43,647 nucleotides of DNA from positions 1 to 43,647 of the IMG/VR virus record IMGVR_UViG_3300035660_000027; one strand, written 5' to 3'. Shown here piece by piece: positions 32,140 to 39,110 of the stretch (within the stretch, counting starts at the first letter, position 1; each line of letters opens with the position of its first letter). Source of the stretch: a virus. The position numbers and the translations under genes were made by a program. A model generated the notes under the pieces. The model was not told the origin of the DNA. It saw only the letters and a program-made list of their open reading frames with translations, and made no database searches.

Positions 32140-32405
32140 CGCTTGGCCACCGTGTATTCTGTGAACGGCATAGCCTCAATCAACTTGCGTGCCTCACCCG
32201 GTCGGTTGTATGGATTAAATAGGTCAATCGTGCTGACATTGCCGGCCAGGTTCTCAATCTTGAGCAAAAGATCACCATAATCCTCAACAGTGGCGCCTTT
32301 TTCGTAGGTGCAATGATCGGTGTTGATTACGTCCTTGATGTCGTTAAGAGCCTCCAGCATAGCCTTATAGTGCCGGACCAATAAATCCGTGTCGTAGTCA
32401 ATCAT
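32136..32405 (-). CDS. Hypothetical small acidic protein
   Basis: The 89-residue protein, MIDYDTDLLVRHYKAMLEAL..., is acidic and helical and contains STIDLFNPYNRPGEARKLIEA. ATGA overlaps on both sides imply coupled translation. No family recognised. Confidence 0.55.
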   Translation of the reverse strand: MIDYDTDLLVRHYKAMLEALNDIKDVINTDHCTYEKGATVEDYGDLLLKIENLAGNVSTIDLFNPYNRPGEARKLIEAMPFTEYTVAKR

Positions 32406-32614
32406 CGCTTGGCCCTCCGATGAACCTTCGGCTTGGCTTGAGGCTTCCAGGTCGGCGTGCAGTACGTCCCGGGATCATACTCCGGATGCAGCACCACGAA
32501 CTCGTTTCGGACCAGCAAGCAATCAGCCTCGTTAGCATAGTTCGGGTCGATGATGGGCGGCAGATTGCCGGCTTGTGCCGTCAGCAGCCAACCCCAGACG
32601 ATAGCAGTTTCCAT
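32402..32614 (-). CDS. Small possibly exported protein
   Basis: The 70-residue product, METAIVWGWLLTAQAGNLPPIIDPNYANEADC..., has a short hydrophobic start, two cysteines and a basic end (KPKVHRRAKR). A strong AAAGGAGGGAGAA ribosome site precedes it. The 57 bp upstream are AT-rich (TATATATTATG) and could hold a promoter, but no clear -35 was found. Confidence 0.5.
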   Translation of the reverse strand: METAIVWGWLLTAQAGNLPPIIDPNYANEADCLLVRNEFVVLHPEYDPGTYCTPTWKPQAKPKVHRRAKR

Positions 32615-32671
32615 TTCTCCCTCCTTTGGTTACCCTGGACCACTTAGCTATATATTATGTTTATTTTGTGG

Positions 32672-33478
32672 CTAACCCCTAGGCCATAATGACGGAACCG
32701 TTAGAACACCCTTAGTGTATATTCTTGGATCATTCAATCTAATAAAGAACTTATGCCATGCCTCCCACTGTTCTGTCTGTGGTGGTATAAGATAACTCTC
32801 GCCCCTCATTTGTATTCTCGTAACACTATTATTTAGGGCCGCGCCCATCCATTCAGCCAAAACCACAGGGTCAACATCAGCCGCCCTATCCAATAGTTCA
32901 ACCAATGCCTCATCATCTCCACCAGATAGCTTTCTCCACTTGCCTACCAGCGATCGAGCTTGCTTTTCAGGAACACCCTCGGCAACAAGCATGTTGACCC
33001 CTTTTCTGAAGGCCTCTTTTTTGAAATCAAGAAGGGGCGCAGCCCCCGTAGCTTTAGCTACGGAATCTTCTTTTATATGGGTATGGGTATGCGATACATT
33101 GCTGATGATATGCTCATCAGGAGCTAACTTATTGTTTTTGTTACGTCTGGTACGCCAACCTAATGTGGCTTTTTGCGAATTAGCTTCCCGGATACCTGAT
33201 GTGCGTTTTAGCTCATCAGCTAGTCTTTTTTGTATAAGTGTCTTGTCGTCTACAACCGTAAAGAAGGGAAGAAGCCTAAGCCATACTCTGGACCACCTTG
33301 AGGGGTGAACGCGAGCCATCCTGCAAAGGTCTGACATGTCGCTGGTGTCCAATGTTCCGCCCCGTAGCCACATCGCCCCAAGAAGCAAAATATAGGCGCC
33401 GGTTTCTTCCGCGGTTAAATGCGTGGTATCTCCTACAAAATCTCTAATCCAAAGAGGCATGTATGGAGTGTCTGTCAT
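32672..33478 (-). CDS. DUF1376 phage replication protein
   Basis: The 268-residue protein starts MTDTPYMPLWIRDFVGDTTHLTAEETGAYILLLGAMWLRGG, the DUF1376 winged-helix signature of phage replication-initiation proteins. A basic linker (KATLGWRTRRNKNNK) and a C-terminal domain with GKWRKLSGGDDEALVELLDRA follow. It probably binds the origin and recruits host helicase, since no phage helicase or polymerase was found. ATGA-coupled to the membrane peptide upstream. Confidence 0.8.
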   Translation of the reverse strand: MTDTPYMPLWIRDFVGDTTHLTAEETGAYILLLGAMWLRGGTLDTSDMSDLCRMARVHPSRWSRVWLRLLPFFTVVDDKTLIQKRLADELKRTSGIREANSQKATLGWRTRRNKNNKLAPDEHIISNVSHTHTHIKEDSVAKATGAAPLLDFKKEAFRKGVNMLVAEGVPEKQARSLVGKWRKLSGGDDEALVELLDRAADVDPVVLAEWMGAALNNSVTRIQMRGESYLIPPQTEQWEAWHKFFIRLNDPRIYTKGVLTVPSLWPRG

Positions 33479-33564
33479 CGCATCACCGCTAGATAAACAT
33501 CACACGCAAACCAGGTCAGGACAAACCCCAGGACGAAGGCGACGATAGCTGATTGATAGGTCAT
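33475..33564 (-). CDS. 29-residue membrane peptide
   Basis: The product MTYQSAIVAFVLGFVLTWFA ... YLAVMR is one hydrophobic span. ATGA-coupled downstream and overlapping the RusA-like gene end by 4 bp. A TCC-rich complement (GGAGGGATG) gives a good ribosome site. Function unknown. Confidence 0.5.
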   Translation of the reverse strand: MTYQSAIVAFVLGFVLTWFACDVYLAVMR

Positions 33565-33917
33565 CCCTCCTCCCACGGCGTTATGGTCACATAGGCCCCC
33601 GGCGCCTTGTCAGTCAGTCCTATCTCGAGATACCGGACGATCGTGCAGCTATCCGACTCGATCACGAGATTGTGAACGAGCAGGTCCAAAACAGCCTTAG
33701 CGCGGTTATCAAGGTCAAATGGCCGCTTAGTTGGGCTTGAGAGGGCTATAGCGACCCGTACAGGGCCTTTGAAGGCTTTGGGGTGCTGGACCATCAGCTC
33801 GAGGCTTGCAGCCTTCAGCCAGAAGCGGTACCGCTCTGAAAGGATGTTCCTGCCGCGGACGGCCCGCCATAAATTGTTGGTGGAGATAGGCCAGAGCATG
33901 AACAGCGTTTGAGCCAT
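33561..33917 (-). CDS. RusA-like Holliday junction resolvase
   Basis: The 118-residue protein, from MAQTLFMLWPISTNNLWRAV, has SPTKRPFDLDNRAKAVLDLLVHNLVIESDS. Acidic residues at 68, 70 and 89 fit the catalytic Asp70/72/91 of E. coli RusA, and the basic loop before them fits DNA binding. It resolves junctions or flaps before packaging. An in-frame ATG at 33971 would add 18 Pro-rich residues and is less likely. Confidence 0.8.
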   Translation of the reverse strand: MAQTLFMLWPISTNNLWRAVRGRNILSERYRFWLKAASLELMVQHPKAFKGPVRVAIALSSPTKRPFDLDNRAKAVLDLLVHNLVIESDSCTIVRYLEIGLTDKAPGAYVTITPWEEG

Positions 33918-34025
33918 TTCTGACCTAATCCTAAGCGGTACCGGGGCCGGTACCAAGGGAGGAACAAGCACCGACCCCGGACCATCCGACGCTAGAGAGG
34001 GGGCACCCGCGCCAGATCGGATAAA

Positions 34026-34280
34026 CTAGGTTTCCAGGGGAGCGGCAGATTTCCTTCCCCCGTCTCCCCCGTCCCTCATGCCAAAAACGGCAGGGGTTAC
34101 TAACTTCCCCACACTAGCAAGCGTGTTGGAAATCTCAAGGAAATACTCTGCCGGGATCCGTTTCCGTAACCGCCAATTATGGACGGTCTGCGGGGTCTGG
34201 CCCGTCAGCCGGCCCATCTTCGTCGTGCCACCCAAGGCGTCGATCACCTTGTCGGCTGTATCCATGATCTCGTAGTTCAT
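34026..34280 (-). CDS. Small HTH repressor (Cro/YdaS-like)
   Basis: The 84-residue protein starts at MNYEIMDTADKVIDALGG. The HTH is TKMGRLTGQTPQTVHNWRLRKRIP (about 20-43), typical of short Cro/YdaS-type regulators. An upstream ATG at 34340 would place the start inside the divergent promoter. A minus-strand promoter at 34314-34287 would start RNA right at this ATG, implying a leaderless message. Divergent orientation to the early unit at 34385 supports a repressor role. Confidence 0.7.
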   Translation of the reverse strand: MNYEIMDTADKVIDALGGTTKMGRLTGQTPQTVHNWRLRKRIPAEYFLEISNTLASVGKLVTPAVFGMRDGGDGGRKSAAPLET

Positions 34281-34286
34281 GAGCCT

Positions 34287-34314
34287 ATCGTAAATGCTTC
34301 GTTGCGAATTGCAA
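34287..34314 (-). promoter_or_regulatory. Leftward promoter for the repressor, leaderless
   Basis: Reading leftward: TTGCAA (34314-34309), 16 bp, TACGAT (34292-34287). Transcription would begin at about 34280, the first base of the ATG. The -35 box overlaps a TTGC-N5-GCAA inverted repeat (34302-34314) that may be an operator. Confidence 0.45.
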
Positions 34315-34333
34315 GCGATATTTATATCCCCTG

Positions 34334-34361
34334 TTGACATCCTATCCGTGGCGTGTATGGT
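34334..34361 (+). promoter_or_regulatory. Rightward early promoter
   Basis: TTGACA (34334-34339) is a perfect -35 box, followed by 16 bp and TATGGT. The transcript would start near 34368, just before the AAAGGAGGG ribosome site of the gene at 34385. It drives the 34385-37946 unit. Confidence 0.65.
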
Positions 34362-34384
34362 GATGGTTCACAAAGGAGGGACCA

Positions 34385-34618
34385 ATGGCACACTCTACCG
34401 CAGACGTAATCCAAAGCCGCACTGACCTGACATCTTCCATCCACCGGGAAATCTCGATCTACAAGGGCTATCTGGCCGCGCTCGAGAACGTGCTACGAGC
34501 CACGGAAATGCTCAACGCCACCAAGGTCGATCGGGAGGTCGAGGATCTGGAGGAGGAAGCTATCGTCGAGAGCAAGAACATCGGCACCCTGGCCGAGAGA
34601 CTTAGGGGCCGCAAATGA
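34385..34618 (+). CDS. First early gene, small charged protein
   Basis: The 77-residue helical protein, MAHSTADVIQSRTDLTSSIHREISIYKGYL..., has a charged end (DREVEDLEEEAIVESK). A strong AAAGGAGGGACCA ribosome site is present. It is first in the rightward early unit, overlapping the next gene by ATGA. No family recognised. Confidence 0.6.
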   Translation: MAHSTADVIQSRTDLTSSIHREISIYKGYLAALENVLRATEMLNATKVDREVEDLEEEAIVESKNIGTLAERLRGRK

Positions 34619-34821
34619 ACCGTAAAGAACTCATCGACGAGGTTCTGAAACGAATACCGTGGGACGTGCTAGGCGCTGAAGGGTGGGCTGAGAGGATTGT
34701 GGATGAGGTTATCCTGCCCCTGCTCGACGAGCAGCAAAAAGCCTTCCATGAGGACATGGTAGCTACCATCAGGAATATGGAGAAGGCTATGGCCGGCAAT
34801 CCCAACGAGGGTCTGAAATGA
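34615..34821 (+). CDS. Hypothetical early protein
   Basis: The 68-residue acidic helical protein, MNRKELIDEVLKRIPWDVLG..., contains WAERIVDEVILPLLDEQQKAF. Coupled by ATGA on both sides. No family recognised. Confidence 0.55.
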   Translation: MNRKELIDEVLKRIPWDVLGAEGWAERIVDEVILPLLDEQQKAFHEDMVATIRNMEKAMAGNPNEGLK

Positions 34822-35033
34822 ACAACAAACTGGTCTGGGACGATGATCCGCGCTATGACCAACCCCCTAGAAACGTGCCATGCCGGCCAAAGTTCCTTGA
34901 CGGGGTTGCTTCGTTCGCACCGGATTGGTGGCGCCTGTGCAACAGGAATTTCGTTGCCGTGATGCGGCAGGAATATCCTAACCTAGAAATCCAAGGGAAC
35001 TTCGATGGTCCATACGACGATCCAAACTCATGA
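34818..35033 (+). CDS. Hypothetical early protein
   Basis: The 71-residue protein, MNNKLVWDDDPRYDQPPRNV..., contains two tryptophan-rich stretches (FAPDWWRLCNRNF). It overlaps the next frame by 29 bp. Function unknown. Confidence 0.5.
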   Translation: MNNKLVWDDDPRYDQPPRNVPCRPKFLDGVASFAPDWWRLCNRNFVAVMRQEYPNLEIQGNFDGPYDDPNS

Positions 35034-35190
35034 CGAGCAAGTGACCCTGTGGGCAAACGTGGCTGCGGTCGATTTCGAGCTGAAAGAGGATTTTCTGAGG
35101 CTCATCGAGCATGGCTATCGTAAGGAAGCCATCGCAGTCATTGAATGGGCACTCAAGAAACTGGAGGAGACACCAAATGAGCAAAAATAA
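35005..35190 (+). CDS. Hypothetical early protein
   Basis: The 61-residue helical protein, MVHTTIQTHDEQVTLWANVA..., ends VIEWALKKLEETPNEQK. The start lies within the previous gene. The 17-bp DNA segment coding LKKLEE recurs at 35512-35528. Function unknown. Confidence 0.5.
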   Translation: MVHTTIQTHDEQVTLWANVAAVDFELKEDFLRLIEHGYRKEAIAVIEWALKKLEETPNEQK

Positions 35191-35539
35191 CGCTTGGGAC
35201 GCTAACGCCGATTGGAGTTTGATCCCCGAGCACTGCCAGGATGGGCTTCGCAACTACTTCTTGCTTGGTGCCCCAATCGGCGACTTCCTCAACGCCGTTC
35301 TGTGCAACAAGCTGGTGGAGGCGTTTGGTCGCGCTGATGACATCAACGTCGATCGGCTACGCGACTACGCGAACTTCCTCTACAACTATGCGCCAAGTTG
35401 GCCGGTGCGGAGCTGGGGGTCGCAGGAGATCGTCTATGAGTGGCAGAAGATGGGCGGGATGCAGCGGCTGTCGATCGCGCGACGCGATGGAAGATCGTTA
35501 CAAGCACGCCATCAAGAAACTGGAGGAGTAGATGATTAA
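35177..35539 (+). CDS. Hypothetical early protein with suspected 3' frameshift
   Basis: The 120-residue frame starts at MSKNNAWDANADWSLIPEHC and contains CQDGLRNYFLLGAPIGDFLNAVLCNKLVEAFGRAD. The last 20 or so residues (GRSLQARHQETGGVDD) look out of frame. The alternative frame reads DAMEDRYKHAIKKLEE and stops at 35531, directly before the next ATG. A frameshift, natural or from assembly, near 35470-35490 is suspected. No family recognised. Confidence 0.55.
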   Translation: MSKNNAWDANADWSLIPEHCQDGLRNYFLLGAPIGDFLNAVLCNKLVEAFGRADDINVDRLRDYANFLYNYAPSWPVRSWGSQEIVYEWQKMGGMQRLSIARRDGRSLQARHQETGGVDD

Positions 35540-35750
35540 CCAAGGCATACATGGCTGCACGTCTTTTCGCGTCGAGACACATTATGTGCAGAACGCAAAT
35601 AGCGTCACGCTAGAGATAAATACCAGACGAGGGGAAACGATCATACTCTGTCTGTACGATCTGCCCGCACACATAACGTCTCGTATCGTCGGTAATTTTG
35701 CGGACGAAAAAACCAGATACCCAGTGCATGGCGACGAGGAAGTACCATGA
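35532..35750 (+). CDS. Hypothetical early protein
   Basis: The 72-residue, beta-leaning protein, MINQGIHGCTSFRVETHYVQ..., contains NSVTLEINTRRGETIILCLYD. The stop overlaps the Gp157 start (ATGA). GGAGTAG before the ATG gives the ribosome site. Function unknown. Confidence 0.55.
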   Translation: MINQGIHGCTSFRVETHYVQNANSVTLEINTRRGETIILCLYDLPAHITSRIVGNFADEKTRYPVHGDEEVP

Positions 35751-36250
35751 CCTACCCATTGCAGAAATCATCCGACTTCTGGAAATCCCTGAGAGGCAAG
35801 CTACTCGAGGCTATGCCGGAGCTTCTGGAAGACCCCGAATGCCTCATAGACACCCTGGAAGGGCTTACAGACACCAAGGAGCAACTGGCAGCACTCCTGC
35901 TCTCCGCGGTGGTGGACGAGGCCCTGGTGGTAGGTCTGAGCGACTTACAGAACCGCCTAGCCGATCGGAAGGCATGTCTGGTCGAACGTGCACAGCGCAA
36001 GCGCAAGATTGCCTTGAACTACATGACTGATTTGGGGTTCCATGACATCAAGGCGCCTGGCCTGACAGCTTCCATCAGGACCGTGCCGCCGTCCGTGGTC
36101 ATCATCAACGAGAACCTGATACCCGACAAGTTCATGGTCATCAAGAAACAACCCAACAAAACGCTCATCAAGGTCGAACTGAAAGCAGGACATGACGTGC
36201 CTGGTTGCCAACTCTCCAACGGATCTGAAACCCTAGCAATCAAAGTCTGA
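35747..36250 (+). CDS. Gp157-family protein
   Basis: The 167-residue protein has a central coiled coil (LSDLQNRLADRKACLVERAQRKRKIALNYM). The conserved C-terminal domain follows: IKAPGLTASIRTVPPSVVI, then KTLIKVELKAGHDVPGCQLSNGSETLAIKV. This is the Siphovirus Gp157 family, found beside phage single-strand binding and recombination genes. It was first linked to phage resistance in Streptococcus; the molecular role is unclear. Next to the SSB-like gene here. Confidence 0.85.
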   Translation: MTYPLQKSSDFWKSLRGKLLEAMPELLEDPECLIDTLEGLTDTKEQLAALLLSAVVDEALVVGLSDLQNRLADRKACLVERAQRKRKIALNYMTDLGFHDIKAPGLTASIRTVPPSVVIINENLIPDKFMVIKKQPNKTLIKVELKAGHDVPGCQLSNGSETLAIKV

Positions 36251-36261
36251 AAGGAACTGAC

Positions 36262-36675
36262 ATGAAAGGCTCTGACGTTTATCCCTCGAACTATCTGAAA
36301 GCCGCCGATCTGCAAGGCAAGGAAATCAAGGTCTACATCGAGCGTGTCGAAATGGGCGAGATTGGTGACGATCGCAAGCCAATCCTGTACTTCCAGGGCA
36401 AGACCAAGGGGGTAGTCCTAAACAAGACCAATTGGAACAACATCGCCTATGCCTATGGTGACGAGTCCGACGATTGGTTTGGCAAGGCTGTGATCCTGTT
36501 CACCGCATGGGTGGATTTCCAGGGCAAGTCAGTGGAGGCAATCCGCATCCGGCCATCCTTGGAGCCCAAGAAGAAAGCGGCGCCGCGCCGGCAGACACCA
36601 CACCAAGAAAGCGAGAACCCCGCGGACGGCATGGAAGACATTGGTGGGGTGATTGGGGATGAAATCCCGTTCTAG
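36262..36675 (+). CDS. OB-like phage protein with SSB-type acidic tip
   Basis: The 137-residue protein starts MKGSDVYPSNYLKAADLQGKEIKVYIERVEMGEI and contains LYFQGKTKGVVLNKTN, WFGKAVILFTAWVDFQGK. A basic linker precedes the acidic end MEDIGGVIGDEIPF. The terminal DEIPF copies the DDDIPF tip by which bacterial SSB recruits partner proteins. The body is a known conserved phage family. A single-strand DNA-related role is likely but not proven by sequence. Confidence 0.7.
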   Translation: MKGSDVYPSNYLKAADLQGKEIKVYIERVEMGEIGDDRKPILYFQGKTKGVVLNKTNWNNIAYAYGDESDDWFGKAVILFTAWVDFQGKSVEAIRIRPSLEPKKKAAPRRQTPHQESENPADGMEDIGGVIGDEIPF

Positions 36676-36683
36676 GAGGGGAA

Positions 36684-36896
36684 ATGAACAAGAGAGTTAG
36701 GGATTTGAAGGTACTAGATACGATTGGACCAATCCTTAGTTCCGATAAATGGAGAATTGTCTCCATCGAGATCGTGGATGGAAACCATAAATTAGGCATC
36801 GTTTGTATGGAAAACATAAGAGGAAGCGACGGGGCAAGGCAATGGATCACTCTTAATCCCAATATCGAACTGGAAGCTACAGAGTATTGCCTATGA
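36684..36896 (+). CDS. Hypothetical early protein
   Basis: The 70-residue protein, MNKRVRDLKVLDTIGPILSS..., contains KWRIVSIEIVDGNHKLGIV, probably a small beta barrel. It is more AT-rich than the flanking genes. GGAGGGG ribosome site; stop overlaps the next ATG. Unknown function. Confidence 0.55.
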   Translation: MNKRVRDLKVLDTIGPILSSDKWRIVSIEIVDGNHKLGIVCMENIRGSDGARQWITLNPNIELEATEYCL

Positions 36897-37312
36897 AAGC
36901 CGTCATCACAGGAACCTTCAGCGAGGTTAAGTTCATCAAGACCCGTAGTGTCATGCAGCTCTGTGTGGAAATACCGATCGAACAGGCTGACATGGCCCTG
37001 CACGCCCTTGGAGGGGTGCCACAACCGGGGAACGAGGTTCATGTGGCCGTGGCTAGATTGAACTCGCATGAGGAGCCTAAGCCTAAGAAGGGGTCACTGG
37101 CGCAGCAAGCGGGGATCCTGTGTGACGATCCGGTGTTCAAGACGTTCTTGAAGGAATATCTCAGCAGCTTTGGTAGGCAGTATGATGACCCTGCGGAAGC
37201 CGTGAGGGACTTGTGTGAGGTTGAATCTCGAGCGCAGTTTGACACCGAACTGGTGGCTGCGGCACGATGGCGGGAACTGAAGGGGAAATATGATGCTTGG
37301 AAGCTGCTGTGA
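36893..37312 (+). CDS. Conserved phage protein of the SSB/Gp157 neighbourhood
   Basis: The 139-residue protein starts at MKAVITGTFSEVKFIKTRSVMQLCVEIPIEQADMAL, chosen for the ATGA overlap. LGGVPQPGNEVHVAVARLN and a C-terminal helical domain follow (DDPAEAVRDLCEVESRAQFDTELVAAARWRELKGKYDAW). I know this architecture from uncharacterised phage proteins next to recombination genes. A role in DNA metabolism is inferred from context. Confidence 0.65.
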   Translation: MKAVITGTFSEVKFIKTRSVMQLCVEIPIEQADMALHALGGVPQPGNEVHVAVARLNSHEEPKPKKGSLAQQAGILCDDPVFKTFLKEYLSSFGRQYDDPAEAVRDLCEVESRAQFDTELVAAARWRELKGKYDAWKLL

Positions 37313-37686
37313 AAGTCACCCCTAGATTTAAGACAGAACGGAAACCTAAGAAGCGGTGGGCCGCTACACGGCCGGGGATGTCGGATGACTACGTTCAAAA
37401 GATCAAACGTCTGCCATCTTGCATTTCCGGTCGTGGGCCGTGCGACCCGCACCATCTTCGCATCAAGGAGGAGCGTGGGGTTGGTTTGAAGGCTACAGAT
37501 CAATGGTGCGTGCCATTGACCCGAGACGAGCACATCCAGGTGCATACGGTAGGGTCGAGGAAGGAGTGTGAGTGGTTCCGCGAACGGGGAGTGGAGTGCT
37601 ACGAGTTAGCCATAGCGTTATGGACGAACCGGCACAGCGAGGATGCAATGTTGAAGGTAATCATCAAACACAGGGGGTTGGGATGA
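37297..37686 (+). CDS. HNH-like / DUF968-like nuclease
   Basis: The protein of up to 129 residues has a basic N-terminus (TPRFKTERKPKKRW), then CISGRGPCDPHHLR ... GVGLKATDQWCVPLTRDEHIQVHTVGSRKECEWF. The pattern C ... C-x2-HH ... C-x-PL-x3-EH-x2-H is that of HNH-type recombination nucleases (DUF968/Ref-like). The start is non-ATG: TTG at 37297 or GTG at 37309, which overlaps the upstream TGA. It is likely a recombination or host-DNA nuclease. Confidence 0.7.
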   Translation: MEAAVKVTPRFKTERKPKKRWAATRPGMSDDYVQKIKRLPSCISGRGPCDPHHLRIKEERGVGLKATDQWCVPLTRDEHIQVHTVGSRKECEWFRERGVECYELAIALWTNRHSEDAMLKVIIKHRGLG

Positions 37687-37946
37687 CCGAACTTGACGGG
37701 TTGAGAAAGTGGATGGAATCCAGGAAACAGGAGAGGACTACGATCGTGATCGACGATGATACAAGGGCTAATCTACAACACCGCATCTATGCGCTGGAGA
37801 ATGAAATCAGGGGATCGGCGGCAGCTGCGGAGGTTCTAAGCAGAGAACTTTTACAGACCAAGGAGGAACTGAGGATAGCTTTGGACGAGCTCTACCGCTT
37901 GAAGATGGCCTCCATCGGTGAGCCGCAAGGGTGGAAGTGCGGCTGA
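37683..37946 (+). CDS. Coiled-coil protein ending the early unit
   Basis: The 87-residue protein starts at MTELDGLRKWMESRKQERTT; its ATG overlaps the preceding stop. Long heptads follow (RANLQHRIYALENEIRGSAAAAEVLSRELLQTKEELRIALDELYRL). It is the last rightward gene before the convergent late genes. Function unknown. Confidence 0.55.
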   Translation: MTELDGLRKWMESRKQERTTIVIDDDTRANLQHRIYALENEIRGSAAAAEVLSRELLQTKEELRIALDELYRLKMASIGEPQGWKCG

Positions 37947-38066
37947 CCCGTGGCGTCCGCCACAAGCGGGCCGGCGCATCCGGCAATTCGTTCGCTGGTT
38001 AACAAAGACCCCACGAACGGCAGATGAAGGAACCTTTCAGAAGAAGCTGAGAAAAGGACCAGAACC

Positions 38067-38118
38067 CCCGGTCCCACATTGGGGATCCGCCTTTACCCCG
38101 TTCGGATGTGGGGCCGGG
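38067..38118. terminator. Long hairpin between convergent units
   Basis: CCCGGTCCCACAT (38067-38079) pairs with ATGTGGGGCCGGG (38106-38118) as a 13-bp stem with one G-T pair, with an inner GGGG/CCCC. It lies in the 178-bp gap between the last rightward gene (end 37946) and the last leftward gene (end 38125). No clean T tract follows on the plus strand; on the minus strand a CCTTTTCTC comes a dozen bases later. Bidirectional termination or RNA processing is likely. No other feature seen in the gap. Confidence 0.5.
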
Positions 38119-38124
38119 ACTTGG

Positions 38125-38358
38125 TTAGTGAGGTTGCCCCCGAAACCAAGCCCCTAGATCATCCGGTTCCTGCGAGCAGCGATACCCCTTGACCATGTAA
38201 TCGGTGTGGTCGAGCGTGAACTTCATCCCGCCGATAACACCACCCATCAGACAGTCCTCGATGCTGGTAATCGCCCGATAGTCCTCCGGCACCATGACGA
38301 GCGTCCGGCACTGGGTATTGTTGAGCACCAGACAAAATACGACTGTCAGGGTAATCAC
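38125..38358 (-). CDS. Small Cys-containing exported-type protein
   Basis: The 77-residue product has a GTG start directly after the upstream TAA. The hydrophobic N-terminus ITLTVVFCLVLNNTQC could be a signal peptide, perhaps lipoprotein-like. CRTLVMVPEDYRAITSIEDCL and CSQEP follow, giving several cysteines. As the last gene of the lysis cluster it might be spanin-related, but no family was recognised. Confidence 0.5.
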   Translation of the reverse strand: MITLTVVFCLVLNNTQCRTLVMVPEDYRAITSIEDCLMGGVIGGMKFTLDHTDYMVKGYRCSQEPDDLGAWFRGQPH

Positions 38359-38574
38359 TTACTTGGTGGCTTGATTGTACTTCCACCAACCACCGACGCC
38401 GGCGCCAAGCCACGGCAGGGCCGTACCGACACCGACAAGGGTTGCCGCAACAGCACCTAACCCGACGAGTGGCAACAGCACCGGCGCCGCCACAACGATC
38501 GCTGCCGCGGCCAAGCCGCCGACAACAACGCCCTTAGCCACTTCTGTACCAACTGAAACGGTTGGGTCTGCCAT
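38359..38574 (-). CDS. Small hydrophobic membrane protein (holin candidate)
   Basis: The 71-residue product, MADPTVSVGTEVAKGVVVGG..., has about 50 continuous hydrophobic Ala/Val/Leu/Gly residues forming one or two spans, then WWKYNQATK. Its position behind endolysin and DUF1353 genes makes it a holin candidate. Confidence 0.55.
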   Translation of the reverse strand: MADPTVSVGTEVAKGVVVGGLAAAAIVVAAPVLLPLVGLGAVAATLVGVGTALPWLGAGVGGWWKYNQATK

Positions 38575-38575
38575 A

Positions 38576-38755
38576 TCAACTCTCCTCTGCTTTGGTTAAC
38601 ATCGACGCTAATTCACGAATCAAAACACTGTGGTCGCTCAAAATCTGCCGATACATCCTGATGACGGCATGATAGTTGAGCATGGACGGATCGGGAATGC
38701 CCATCTCCTGATTGCGGAGGTCTTCCGCCTTGTCAGCTATTTCCTGAAATGTCAT
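38576..38755 (-). CDS. 59-residue helical protein
   Basis: The product MTFQEIADKAEDLRNQEMGI ... LIRELASMLTKAEES is soluble, acidic and helical. The start lies within the end of the DUF1353 gene and the stop 1 bp before the next ATG. No family recognised. Confidence 0.55.
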   Translation of the reverse strand: MTFQEIADKAEDLRNQEMGIPDPSMLNYHAVIRMYRQILSDHSVLIRELASMLTKAEES

Positions 38756-39110
38756 TTGGATACTCCCAATGAGGACCGCCCAGATACACCGCCCAATACA
38801 TCGCTTGAGCCTTGATGATGTTCGTGCCGGCGGTAATCATTGCCTCGTAGAACATCTTAGCCGTATTCTGCCAGGAGCGCACCCTCGATTTGCAATAAAT
38901 ATCGTGCAGCACCGCGGCTCTGAGATACGGCTCCTGAAACGAACCTCCAATGATGAGCTTGGCCACACCGGGAATGCTTGCCCCATCGGTCAGGGACCCT
39001 TGCGGTGCAACCCAGTTCACTTTGTGAGAGTCGATGAACCCGAATGTCCTGGATACCACGACTGAGTTTTCGTCTAGCCTCAAAATCCCGTAGAAATGAG
39101 GGTCGCTCAT
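38733..39110 (-). CDS. DUF1353 protein
   Basis: The 125-residue protein starts at MSDPHFYGILRLDENSVVVS, chosen for the ATGA overlap with the endolysin stop. NWVAPQGSLTDGASIPGVAKLI and LRAAVLHDIYCKSR are the DUF1353 hallmarks (GASIP and H-D motifs). The family sits with lysis or tail genes in many phages. Its function is not established; a hydrolase-like role has been supposed from the HD pair. Confidence 0.8.
   Translation of the reverse strand: MSDPHFYGILRLDENSVVVSRTFGFIDSHKVNWVAPQGSLTDGASIPGVAKLIIGGSFQEPYLRAAVLHDIYCKSRVRSWQNTAKMFYEAMITAGTNIIKAQAMYWAVYLGGPHWEYPNDISGNS

Noticed and set aside
31470-34340. Integrase or excisionase in the early leftward unit
   Set aside because: No tyrosine or serine recombinase motif was visible in any ORF, and the regulator-like genes fit DUF6362 and Cro/YdaS better.
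36500-37069. 189-codon leftward ORF opposite the SSB-like gene
   Set aside because: It runs antisense to three well-supported rightward genes and its sequence has no recognisable domain.
37947-38124. tRNA or other RNA gene in the convergent gap
   Set aside because: Several hairpins exist but no cloverleaf with T-arm and anticodon could be drawn. No tRNA was recognised anywhere in the window.
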